64,000 nt of DNA, taken from Paramecium octaurelia (Eukaryota > Ciliophora > Oligohymenophorea > Peniculida > Parameciidae). The position numbers and the translations under genes are program-made. Below the pieces are notes generated by a model that had not been told where the DNA came from, did no database searches, and worked only from the letters and a program-made list of their open reading frames with translations. Below, piece after piece: positions 47,777 to 59,211 of this stretch. Position 1 is the stretch's first letter, and each line of letters begins with the position of its first letter. The stretch spans positions 124,001 through 188,000 of the forward strand of contig CAJJDP010000125.1 in NCBI GenBank assembly GCA_905182995.1, read 5' to 3'.

Positions 47777-48406
47777 TCAATTTAATTTAAAACACTTTTC
47801 ATTTGCATAACGTGCCAAATATTATGGGGCATATTGCATCATCTTCTCTTATCCAACCCAAGATGGTCTTACTGGTTGTCCACTCTCTCTTGGTTTCCAT
47901 TCCACCAAAAATATATATTTGTTATTATCCAACTCATCCTTTGCATAAGTGATTATTTTGACTATTTACTCCTCAGTGAATGCTACTCTACTCCCTCCCT
48001 TTTGAAATGATTTTGTAATGTTCTTCAATTCCTTATTCAATTCTACTTACTCATTGCTTTCTTTCTTCAAATGATATACGAATTCTTAATTTTCTCGTTG
48101 TGGAATCATAAAATCAGTTGTTGTCTGTCTACATATCTAATCTTCTGTGGTTTTCAATGAATCCAACTCTCTTATCTATTCATATTGCTCATCATCCTCA
48201 ATGATCTCCTTCAATACTTCCATATAATAATTCTGATTGTTTCTTGCTTCATACTATTCAATCAAATCTAGGTAATTGCCCAATTTGTACATTTCAATCC
48301 ATTGAGTCCTTACTTTATGAGTAGGAGTCTCAAATTCAATCAAATAAAATATCACATTTGGAGTTTTGGCTCTCTTTCCCAATATTCGTTTTGGATATTC
48401 ACTCAT
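47777..48406 (-). CDS. HP1-like chromodomain protein, 209 aa
   Basis: An intronless 209-residue frame from ATG 48406. The N-terminal 55 residues fit a divergent chromodomain (EYPKRILGKRAKTPNVIFYL, then QWIEMYKLGNYLDLIEQYE). After a helical linker the C-terminus resembles a chromo shadow domain (KYIFLVEWKPRESGQPVRPS, then APQYLARYANEKC). HP1-type proteins bind methylated H3 and dimerise through the shadow domain. Of the usual aromatic cage, the first Tyr is present but the KWKG Trp position reads EFET, so methyl-lysine reading is uncertain. A nuclear chromatin role is inferred. Confidence 0.7.
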
Positions 48407-48591
48407 ATTATTCTATACACTTTTTTCAGTTGTAGAGTATTTACATCAAAATAAATCCTTAAATTATTTTTCTGATCTGTTCTTCAATTACCTTTTCTCT
48501 CAATTTAAATCAATCAATTTCATCTCATTTTTATATATATATACTTCTTATTTTTATTTAATGTATTATAATTATTACTCTCGTATTCATT

Positions 48592-49237
48592 ATGTTTAAC
48601 CTAAACAACCACAACAATGTTGCAATCCCTACATTGTATCACCCAGAATGTCTGTACAATATTCAATTCTTATTATTTAGGTCATTCCCACTTCCATCAA
48701 ACAAATGAGAGAATCCATACAAATACCATATAATTAAGATATCATGAAGGCCAGTGCCATCCTAGAAGTGGGCCAACGAGCTCGTAATACTCATTACAAA
48801 CAGCGATTAGAGGGTATTTCCACTCCACTATTATAGAGTTGTATCTCAAGTACGAAGATGGCTGCATTTATAGGGGTTAAGGAATTCCACCCTCATAAAG
48901 ACATGGCATGGGAGTCTTATTCAACACCGAAAATCAAGAAGTCTATTCTGGAGAGTGGTTCAATAATCTTTATGAAGGATTTGGAATTTTGGTCAATCAA
49001 TCCCCACATGTTATTAAACATAAAATTGACCCCAAAGATTTAAACACCATTGAAGATGGTTGGCATGATTACAAAGGCTATTTTAAATCAAATAAAATGC
49101 ATGGCGAAGGCATCCTTACACTTACAAATGGTCAGAAATTTGAAGGCCATTTCATTAACGGTATGATTCATGGAAAAGGACGCTTTTATGGAGATCAAAT
49201 CATTGTCGGAAATTGGTTTGAAGGTGTTTTAATTTGA
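48592..49237 (+). CDS. MORN-repeat protein, 204 aa
   Basis: A 31-nt intron (48650-48680) gives exactly 205 codons. The second half contains MORN repeats of the Y-x-G-x-x-x-x-x-x-x-G-x-G type: VYSGEWFNNLYEGFGILVNQ, then YKGYFKSNKMHGEGILTL and FEGHFINGMIHGKGRFYGDQ. MORN proteins scaffold membranes and the cortical or ciliary cytoskeleton. The N-terminal ~80 residues (His/Asn rich) are not recognised. Confidence 0.8.
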
Positions 49238-49880
49238 CAGTTAATATTTTCTATTTTACTACTCAAAATTCCTTTAACATAATACATCTATTTTAAACTT
49301 GCATTCTATCTTTCGTATTCTGCGGTTCTTGTATTGATTATTATCTTTCCCACACTGAAACCCGTTTTAAATTTATAACTATAAAAAAGTATATAAATGT
49401 AGTTAATAAATCAATTTTAGTAATTACTTTTTATTAATAATAATAATTTATAGGTTTTGAGTTGTCTATAAGATATTATCAAATGAGGGAAGTATAATAA
49501 ATATGTATCATCTAATTACCCAATTGATCATAAGAATATTAATTTTGGTTTCAAAATAAATATATCGTTAATTATTCTTTCAAACTCTATAGATTATTTG
49601 AATATTCAAGAAGTATATTGAATGATTTCTTTCATTTAATTTCAAATACTCTCAATCATAATAATAACCTTAAATGATTTATCATTAAATTGAGTGAATT
49701 TAATTGTAATTATTATTTTTTATCATAAAATCTTAAGATATTGTAAAATGAGAGATAATCAAGAATCTTTTATAAATTTAGAGGTTGTAATTAAATAATG
49801 ATTAGATTTGTATATTCCATATTATTTATTAGCGTAACAAATAAGGATTTATATTTGATTAATATTTATTTTTATTAATA
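49238..49880. other. 643-bp A+T-rich intergenic region
   Basis: No open frame, tRNA-like box or strong repeat was seen on either strand between the MORN gene and the repeat protein at 49881. It is one of the longest gaps in the window. Confidence 0.5.
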
Positions 49881-50831
49881 ATGTCAAATAATTCAGGATA
49901 TCTAATTGTTTCTTTTGTTCCTCTTTCTGTACCTACAAGGTTTCTTTCAGCAGCAATAAATAAATCAAGAGCATTAGAGAATGATTTCGATGTTAGAGTG
50001 ACTAATAAAAATTAAGAACATTGCTATTTCTTATTAGAAAAAATTGGTGAGAATGTGTTCAAAATACGATTACTTACTCATCCTAATCATTTTGTCTTTT
50101 GCTCAAATGATAACACAAGGAAATTCAAGGACCAATTTGATGTGCGAACTCATGCATTTGATGAGCAAAGAAATAATTGGATTATTGAAAATGCTGGATG
50201 GAGTTGTTTTACAATTAGATCAGAGACAAATCCTGATTAATATCTCTTCATTGCTGATGATTTTTCAAATCAACATGAGGGTGAATTCGATGTTAGAACA
50301 CATTCCAATAAAGATCAAGAAAAAAATCTTTGGTTTATTGTTACAATTCCAAATATTGTGCATCCATACGGTGAACTAAAACAACACCTGATTGTTTAAT
50401 TTAGACCTGCTCACGTTAACTCAAATTATTTGGCCATCTCTGATTCTCACCCCTAATTTAAATCAGATTTCGCAGCTAAGGTCATCGGTGCCAAGAATTT
50501 ATCAACCAACTTTTATTTGGAATTAGTCCAAGAGAACAAGTATATAATCAGATCTGCTTCTCATCCACTTCAAATGCTTTTTGCAGCCAACGATAAAAAA
50601 TTCAATCAATGGGGAGATTTCGATGTCAGATTTCACTCATTTAATGAAACAAGGAATCAATGGATAATTGAATAAGCAGGTAAGAATCTATGGACAATCA
50701 AATCTGCTACCAACCCTGATTAGTTATTGTTCGCGGTCTAAGATGAAGCTAATGGAAAGGAAATCCCAATTAGAACTCATCCACAAAATGAAGAAAGAAA
50801 TAAATGGCATATTGATGGATTTACGTAGTGA
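49881..50831 (+). CDS. protein built of four similar FDVR repeats, 316 aa
   Basis: An intronless 316-residue frame (MSNNSGYLIVSFVPLSVPTR...). A unit of about 50-80 residues recurs, each with an FDVR-x-H type strand (FDVRVTN, FDVRTHAF, FDVRTHSN, FDVRFHSF, and a weaker IPIRTHPQ). Each is paired with an N-x-W-x-I-E/x strand and a preceding LFAA/FIAD strand. The periodicity suggests a beta-trefoil or similar repeat fold, but I do not recognise a named family. There is no signal peptide or membrane segment. Confidence 0.75.
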
Positions 50832-50892
50832 TGTAATTACAAAAATTATAAATAAAATTAATTAAATTTTTCTCAATAATAGAACAAAAAAA

Positions 50893-52442
50893 ATGTCTGA
50901 TTCATCAGAAATGAGAAACTAATACTTTATAAAATATTCTGATAGTAATTTATTAGGTATGGGTTCGTTTGGAGAAGTATACAAATGTTCGAGATAGGGT
51001 GATTCCGATTCTAATTCATTATGCGTAAAATTAATCTAAAAAAATAAAAACATAATCAACTAATAAAAATAAGGATTGGAGATTTAGAAGATATTAAAGA
51101 GTCTTAAAGCAGAAAGGCTAATACGTGTAGAGAATTATTTTAATTTGCCTCATCAATTCGAAATTATAATGGAAAGATGTGATATGGACTTAGAAAAAGA
51201 GTTTCAAAATTTACTAAAATAGAAGTAATGGTATGATCTTAAAGAATGTTTAAATATTGTTCATTAGATTGCAGAAGGATGTCGTATATTATATGAGCAT
51301 AATATTATTCACAGAGATATTAAACCTCCTAATATTCTAGTGAAAGTGGAAAATAAGAATAAAGATAATGAAAAGAAGTTGTATAAAGTAAATTACAATG
51401 TATTGATAATAGATTACGGATTTTGACTTTAGCAAAATTTTAGATGCTTTTCACTTACCTAATGCTCTGCTCACATGCGTTGGAACCGCAACTCATTCCT
51501 CTCCTTAAATAACCTTTTAGAAACCTTATTCAGGTAAATGTGACATTTACTCTTATGGGATATTATTCTATTAAATATTTTTTCAAGGAAAATTACCACA
51601 TTCTTAAAAAAATTCTTAGCCAAAAAATGCTCAAAATAACTAATAATTAGGATATATTCAATGGTTCTAACAAAATATTAAAACATAAAAATTTAAATGC
51701 AATCTTCCAAACTACGATCGCGCTAAGGAAATTGTTGATTTATTGGAAAAGATGATTGTTTATGAGGAAGAGGAAAGAATTTCATTTGATCAATTTTTTC
51801 TACATCCAATAGTAAACCTAGAAGAATATGAAATTTTCAAAATACAAACAGTCCAATTTAGAAAATATTATTTTTATAAGTCGATTTGGAAAAAATATTA
51901 AGATGAGAACGATATTAAAATAATGATTTCTGTTTTGTGCTTGTAATTATTAGGATATTAGGAGCTTCTTTATTGCATGGGATTTATCCATAGTATCATA
52001 ACTGATATTCACCCATCTTATATTTTAAACAAGGATATCACTGCTATTTAGAGGATTTTATAATCATGTGCAAAAGATATCAATTTATATCCTATGTACC
52101 AGAAATAAGTCAAGAATATAAGAACAGAATATTTTTAAATGAAGCAAATATTAAACTTGTAAGAATTAAAATACTACTAATTTAAATATTAGAAACCTCT
52201 AGAGGACGAAAATATTCAACTCCAAATTATAATTCCAATGCTGGAAGGAAAAAGAATTCAACCTTAATTGATGTTTGATACATTAAGGTCGCTTTTGGAT
52301 CAACATTTAAATGAGTAATGATTTATAGTAGTAGTTAAGGGACTTAAAAAGCGATATTAGAAGGGTAGTTTAATATTAAGAAAAGTACCCATTTGAGAAA
52401 TATAGAGATTTAAATCCAGATGAAATTTTTGAATCAGTTTGA
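50893..52442 (+). CDS. serine/threonine protein kinase, 507 aa (one surplus T)
   Basis: The frame needs one T removed from TTTT at 51421-51424, right after the DFG-equivalent, and a 25-nt intron at 52315-52339. The total is then exactly 508 codons. Motifs: GMGSFGEVY (about residue 22), CVKL lysine, HRDIKPPN, then IDYGF (DYG in place of DFG) and GTATHSSPQ in place of the APE region. A C-terminal extension ends NPDEIFESV. The Lys, HRD Asp and DYG Asp are present, so activity is possible. The APE-less activation loop is unusual. As printed, the frame stops at the TGA 51425-51427. Confidence 0.75.
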
Positions 52443-52529
52443 TTTGGTTCATGTTTGTAGTTAGAGAAAGTAATTCAAGCAAAAGTTTTCAACTATTTTT
52501 TTATTATAAATGATAACTTTATTTATAAT

Positions 52530-55500
52530 TCACATTAATCCAAAGCCTTCCGCGTTATCCAAAGATATCATAAGTTTATCTTTCAATGTTTCCTTCTTCT
52601 TGTAAAGTGGCAATAATAGAACGTTGAAACAAGTATGAGCTGATGGCAATTACTCAGTATCTAATGTCGTTATGCAAATCTTACCTTCACCATGCTTTTA
52701 AATAACAAACTTTATTGATTTCAGTCCTCCCACAGGAATCCTATCAGTCCCAGTACAGAAAAACAAGAATCTCTTTTACATCTCAATACTCAAGGAATGT
52801 ATGCAACTCCAGAAGTACCTATTGATATACAATCATCCTTATACCTTATATACTCAGACTTATCATCGAACCCATCATATTTTGTAACTAATTCTAGGTC
52901 TTTGAGGTCAAAATGTGGCAAACCTATTATTAGAGCCTGTAACTCTTCTCCTGAGAATAACTAATTCTGATAATATCAACTACCTTAATACCATCTCCAT
53001 CAACTACAGATTTAAACCCTGAATGTAATAAATCAAATTGATTTTTCACTAGTTTGTTTAAGTACCAATCAGTATATAATTCTATATATTCTTCTCTATT
53101 ATCTTTGGTGACGTTAATTTAAAATCCATTAGGCTGTACATATATAAATAGTTTATACTTTCAAATCATCAAAGTATGCTTCTCCCCATACAACATAACT
53201 TGCATTAAAATTCAAAGCCAGACTCTATATTAAATTAGAATCTGTTTGTTCTCTCAAATACTAAAATCCTGTGTAGATTTCCATATCCAACTCTTTAAGA
53301 TCCTCTTCAGTAACCTTTTCGTTCTATAACTTTTTGAATAAGACTGTTGGGAATCGTACGTCTAGCAGCACCTAATTATAGAGAGCCAATCCTAACAACT
53401 TCCCTATCAAAGAATAGTATATAGGAATTTCAAAGGACTACGGATTGAACCAATACACGGTTCCATTGTTTTTAGGGATAAACATGCCATAATCTGGTGA
53501 AATCAATTTCTCCATCATCAATCTGAAGAACTCTCTTTTTGGACCTCCTTCATCCACTCCCTGTTCTCCTATAAATTACACTTTCAAGGGATTCTTAAGT
53601 GGGATATGCGTTATTTATAGTTATTTAATAGCTGATTCTATAATATTGTTTCTCTCAATTGATAAATTTAAATATGGAGCTTGTCCAGTAAAATGATATT
53701 TTACTGAATGACTCATGCTATCGTGTTATTTGACTTTGCAATCCAGACTCAACAACTTTGATTTAAACTCAATTGGGATGGACCAAGCATATAAACAAAA
53801 GGTAAACGAATAATTTCTCCATTACTTAGCTGCATAATAACGAAATTGTGAAAATTCCTCTTTGTCTGCATCTTACTTATACAATTTCGTTATCAAATCA
53901 ATTACGAAATCTGAAGACTATAATCTAGTATTCATTTTGTTAGATATTTTTAGAATTTGAAATAATTCAAATAAACCTACCATCTTTTGTGTGTCTTCTA
54001 TTTCTAAAAATGGCATCAGAGGAGTATGTTGTTGTCTTAAAATTTCAGAATTTATTAACTTTTTAACAACCTTCGTTGTCCCTTCAAACTCTGCCTTTGA
54101 CAGATTTGTAAACCATCTAGATAACTATTATTTTTATGGTTTATTTAGTCTTCTTATGATCTTCAAAATTATTTGAGATTTTTCATCAATAATGGATTCC
54201 AAGAATCTACGAAATTATAATATCAAATAGAGTGCTCTCAATTGATATAAGTTGGTCAACTGTTCTAAGTTTTTTTCCCTTTAAGAAAATAAGTTATTTA
54301 TTATTAAACTGAAATCCCCTTTGTATTTGATAAACCTTTTTTAAGTCTCAATAATGAGGTTTGTATCAACTTCTGCATTTTGAGGATCAATTTGATATAT
54401 ACCAGCCTTGTTGTAATAGTTTTCAACGAAAGAAGCTCCAAATATTTCCAATTAAAAAGAGATTCTGAGAGTGGCTTCATGCAAATCTATTTAAAATTCA
54501 GATGTTTAAAATGGACTCAATTTATCATTGATGCTTTAGACTGGATAACACAATGATTCCCAATTGACTTCTTCATTCTCTACCAACTATTAACAAATCC
54601 CTTTGATGTCATCTTAACTAAAATCCTGTTCTAGAAAACCATTGTTCAATTTGCATTAAGCAAAATCACATACGTATTTACCACAACCCTTAGAGGCTCT
54701 GTTAAAGAGGAGTTCAATATCATTTTCAATTTACTATTATTAATCCATTTTATTAAATTGCCATTGGTTTGATTCGAAATCGAGGATCAAACAATTATCC
54801 CTATTCGCTTACAGTTGGAAGACCATGAGATTTTCTTATAAGACATCTCCGTCGACAAGCATGGTTTATTCTATCTATTCGGTTAACAGATCAACTTTGA
54901 GGTGTTGATGTCTCGGTAACCAGATTCTGATGTTGCTAATTTGTTTTTGTTTGAATTCATCTTGGAATGTCGCTTTTAGTAGGTCTAACCATGCTTTGAT
55001 TTCAGAATGATGGTCTACTTAGGCTTTGACACTATAAAATTTGTTGTCTCTTAAGGACTAGTAGATCAATGTAAACTAGAATTAATAAAATTGTATACTC
55101 TAGCCAAATTGGGATAAACAACTTTTTTTTTTTCGTTCTCAGAATAGAATCCAATTCTTTTTTATGGTTCAATTGATGAGTATTTCTCTTTAAAAATATC
55201 AAAAACTTCTTTAAGAATCTAATTTTTTTGATGTTTATTATTACGTATTCATAATCCCATTCATTTTCCAAATAACGAATGCTGGAATTATAAACATGAT
55301 CTTCAGGTATATATTTAAAAACCTTTTCATTGCATTGCAAATCTGAATTCATTTTATCAGGCTAATATATTTAAATTTCAAAACTTTCTTCCTGGCCTCC
55401 TTTTATTGATCTCCCATTTCTTCATAATAATCCACATAATATTTCCATTATTTAATAAATTTTTTTGATACTAAATAGTACTCTATTCCACCCTTTTCCC

Positions 55501-55634
55501 TTATTGTTTTATCATATCTCTATCGTAATCATATAGAAATTTACTCTTCTTCCATCATCATATCTCTTGATTTCCTCATATTCAATAGGATCTCCTAAAG
55601 GTTGCTGCCATTTATGCAAGAAATGATTAATCAT
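52530..55634 (-). CDS. HECT E3 ubiquitin ligase with N-terminal DUSP domain, 979 aa
   Basis: Eight exons and seven introns (25, 23, 19, 25, 23, 26 and 24 nt) give exactly 980 codons. Residues ~45-110 match a DUSP domain (EYYLVSKKFIKQWKYYVDYY, EMGDQQ, PDKMNSDL). The C-terminal ~350 residues are a complete HECT domain: GVDEGGPKREFFRLMMEKL, NGTVYWFNP, FEIPIYYSLIGKLLGLALYN, RFLFFCTGTDRIPVGGL and LPSAHTCFNVLLLP. The catalytic Cys codon is at 52629-52631. The protein ends NAEGFGLM as HECT ligases do. The middle is helical and unassigned. It transfers ubiquitin from E2 to substrate. DUSP is normally found in deubiquitinases. Confidence 0.88.
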
Positions 55635-55976
55635 GAAAATAAATATAATTTAGATTAGTATTAATAAATTCATAAAGACCTTTCTTAAAACAGCCATTCA
55701 AATCAATTGTCAATATATACACACTCCTTCCATAAGCACTCTATGAGTAATGGGGGTCACATAAATAATTGAATTACTATGTTGCTATTAATATTGGATC
55801 TTTATTTTAAAACCCTAGAAAATTAGGAATCATGATAGGGAGTAATTCATTATGTTTGAGATGGGCATTATTGATTGTTATTCTTTGAAAATATTCATTT
55901 TTTTGTTTATTTTATTTAGAATTTTAATTCTTTTTTTGGAATGTAATAGGATTAAAATCAAGGGATGGACAACTAG
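55635..55976. other. 342-bp divergent intergenic region
   Basis: This lies between the start of the HECT gene (minus) and the start of the dynein-docking gene (plus). No open frame or motif can be supported. It probably holds both promoters. Confidence 0.4.
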
Positions 55977-57705
55977 ATGGCTGATAAGGAAATGACTGTT
56001 TCAGAGCAACTCTTGGAACAATAGAAGAAATTTAGGAACTTGGAATCTGACAGGAAGGCATATGCTGAAGAAACAGTTGCAAACATTAAGAAACAAAGGG
56101 GGATCATAGACAAACTGAAGAACGAGAATTATATTTTAAAGGACTTGATTGCTAAAATGAATTCTCAGAAACTATAATTAAATTAAACTACATATTCTAA
56201 AGGACCTAACATTGATACTATTATTGATGATTTGAAAGTAGCAATTAATGAAGAAAAGAAATCATAAGAGGAAATTGATACTCATGTTGCAGATTTTTAA
56301 AAAAAGATAATTGAAAAGAGACATGCTCTTGGAGGTTACAATGCAGGAGCAGAAAATGAGAGTGCTTTATAAAAATAAATAAAGATTTTGGAAAATAGAT
56401 TGGACAAAACAAATCAAAAGTTTAATGAAGCCATAGCCATTAATAAACAATTGAGATAGCAAATTGACAGTTTAAGAAGAGAACGTGTTATTTTCGATAA
56501 TTTATACAAAAAATTAGAGAAAGAATTGCATGAAAAGAGGAAAGTAATGTCTTATAAGCTATGGATAGGAAATGGCCGATATTATTGAAACTGCCAATAC
56601 TGCATATGAAGAAAGAGATAAAGCCAATGATCTGATTCAAAGTTTAAAATAGTAAGCAAAAAGAGAATCTGCTGATTTTGAAAAGGATTTGAGAGAATTG
56701 AGTTAAATTATGGAAAAAAATAAGAAAACCTTAGATTATATGAAATTGACAGAAAAGAATAGGGAAATGGACACTCAAGAAGTAGTAGATCCAGAAAAGT
56801 TAACTAAACCCAAAACTACCAAATTAACTAGAGATAAAACAGTAAATTAAACTATTGTTGAATAAATCATGAAATATGAAGAAGATTTTGCCAAAATATA
56901 GGCAGCAACCTAAATCAAGGTGTTTGATGAATTAATCAAAATATTCATTTAAAATGAAGAGAAGGTATCTCTAATGTATTGATTTTATCAGAATTTTCAA
57001 ATGTTTAAATATGTTAATGAACTGAGTAATGAAATCGAAGATCTTGAAAAGCAAATAGGAGAATTAAAGGAAGAAGCATCTCAATATGAAGGATAGGGAT
57101 CAAATGTGGATGTCTAAAGAAAAAGACACTTGAAAGACCTTGAAGAAAAATTATCGAGAGCTGAATCAAAGTCAGAACAATACGAATTCAAATACAATGA
57201 TTCATTAAAATTAATTAACAGCTTAACTGTATGAGTATTAATTTCAATACTAGAATTGGATTGAAACTTTATTTAATACTGTTGAATGTGATAAATAGAT
57301 GGCTACTGAAATTGCTGGATCTCATGGAGTCACTGATACTAATATGATGATATATTTAGGTTTAATAGAGAATAAAACAAATAAGTTGTTGTAATACTAT
57401 TAGTAAATTCATCAAAAGATATCAGAAAACTAAATCAACTCTTTGCAATAATTAGCGGCTATGAATGAGAAACATCTATAAAATAAAAATAGGGCTGAAT
57501 TGCCATAATTTGGTATTGTTATTTCACTTATAGTAGATGAACATGAGGAGGATGATATAGAAGGAGATAAAATATTATCAGTAGAAGAATTCAAGAAAAA
57601 AGCTTTAGAAAAACTTGAAGTATCATAAATATTCTATTCTAGAAATAATAGAACTAAACTAAAAATAAAAGATCTGGTCCAAATAAATTAAGAAAAAATA
57701 AATGA
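55977..57705 (+). CDS. outer dynein arm docking complex protein (CCDC63/CCDC114 family), 542 aa
   Basis: Four introns (25, 27, 25 and 23 nt; the first at 56544-56568) give exactly 543 codons. The N-terminal coiled coil EQLLEQQKKFRNLESDRKAY, then IIDKLKNENYILKDLI and the diagnostic QIDSLRRERVIFDNLYKKLE, match ODA1/CCDC63/CCDC114 proteins. These form the docking complex that anchors outer dynein arms to doublet microtubules. The coiled coil continues almost to the basic C-terminus. An axonemal location is inferred from the family. Confidence 0.88.
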
Positions 57706-57742
57706 TATATATTTATATAATAAATTAATAACGTAAAATAAT

Positions 57743-58282
57743 TCATTTAAGCTCAAGTTTAATTTTTATAGCTGTCATTCTATCACTCTATTTCAAAGGA
57801 ATCACTTTTATTTATTTCTGCCTCTTATATTTTTTGTTTACTTTTTTGGATTCACACAATGGTTATTTCATAATAACATAATCTGTTTCAGGTTTTAAAT
57901 CTACAAAATGCTTATAAGGATAGATATTCCACTTTTAATTAAAGTCACTAAAATATTGAATGATTTTATCGTCATATTCAACTTTTGAATTTTGAGATTA
58001 TTGTCTCAATTTAAATACAAAATTCTAATGCTCCCATTCAGTAAAATCAACCTTCAAACTTGATTCTGGAATATCAGGTTGAATGTTCTCAGTAAATTTA
58101 AGTGAATCTAACAAAGATGCTTATATTTTTAGATCTATTCTTTTTTGATTAGACTTGTTATTCGCTTATTATGAGCAATTTTATTGTTTTGAGTTTAAAT
58201 TAGCATTGTGTGGTTCTTATATTTTTGGTTTCTTTTTAATTGGGATTTAGAGCACTTCATCGTCTTCTGGAATATATTCCAT
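57743..58282 (-). CDS. unknown protein, 179 aa
   Basis: An intronless frame from ATG 58282. The product begins MEYIPEDDEVLQIPIKKKP, has a Gln/Asn-rich stretch and then a more ordered second half (VDFTEWEHQNFVFKLRQQ, WNIYPYKHFVDLKPETDY). The C-terminus is Lys rich. It is not recognised. It converges on the dynein-docking gene with a 37-bp gap. Confidence 0.65.
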
Positions 58283-58652
58283 TTTAAGAAAAAATGTGTT
58301 TTAAAGTAATTAATTTACAATCTTAATTTAGAACATTTTACCGCCTTAAACAAATTAGATAATTCTATGATCAAATTGATATTACATTTATACAACAAAC
58401 CCATATATTTAATGATCGATAGATCTTATTTTTATTAATCACAATTCATATAATTCAGATATAATTCATGAAGAGGAACTGAATTCATATAGAAACTTTT
58501 ATTAAAAAGTATAAAAAATAAATCAATAGATTAGTGAAATAAACAAGTGTGCCGTTGGGAATGTATTATATTATTATTATAATAATTACATTGCAATTAT
58601 CAAATTCATCGTTAAAAGGTATAATTATAAATAATAAATAAAATTATTAAAA
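58283..58652. other. 370-bp divergent intergenic region
   Basis: A+T-rich sequence between two divergent genes. Nothing else could be supported on either strand. Confidence 0.4.
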
Positions 58653-59192
58653 ATGCAAGAAATAGAAGCAAAGAAGCAATTAAAGGCAAGTGAAGGAGCT
58701 CACTTTTTTTACACTTTGATATTCCTTTCAGCCTCTGGAATAATAGAGACTTAATTTATTGAGCAGAAATGCAATCAGAATTTGTAATTGTTTGTTCACT
58801 TAGTATTCTATGGATTAATCATCTGGGGTACTTATATACTAATCACATTAATACCACGGTATGTAATATGCTCTAAATTGAATTAGATATAAAAATGCTG
58901 CAATCAACTTGTTTTTCAATTTTCTTGACATTTGTTTTGGGATATACATAGCATTATTATTGTTTTATGGAGGACGCATGTATATGGCACCCAATGATTG
59001 CCTATCCGAAGCTCCTGCTTTATACTTCTTCTTGGAGACATTTTTGTTGGTACTTATTAAATTTCAAATTATTAGGTTAACGGCATCATATTTGCTATAT
59101 TGTTTTTAGCATTTGTGTCGTATGTGTTAAAGAGATTTTCGAAGTCATAATAAGTTTATGAAGAAGGGAAAGATGAATTTTATGATGCATGA
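58653..59192 (+). CDS. small multi-span membrane protein, 161 aa
   Basis: Two introns (28 and 26 nt) give exactly 162 codons. Four hydrophobic segments are visible: HFFYTLIFLSASGII, LFVHLVFYGLIIWGTYILIT, FNFLDICFGIYIALLLFYGG and VNGIIFAILFLAFVSYVL. A Cys-containing loop (NDCLSEAPALYF) lies between the last two, and the tail is charged. A tetraspan topology with both ends in the cytosol is likely. The family is not recognised. It ends 19 bp before the GAF gene on the same strand. Confidence 0.75.
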
Positions 59193-59211
59193 AAATCATT
59201 TTTAATTATAT

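Noticed and set aside
49238-49880. Search for tRNA or other small RNA genes in the longest gaps
   Set aside because: No B-box-like GGTTCRANNC or cloverleaf arms were seen. Nothing supports an RNA gene.
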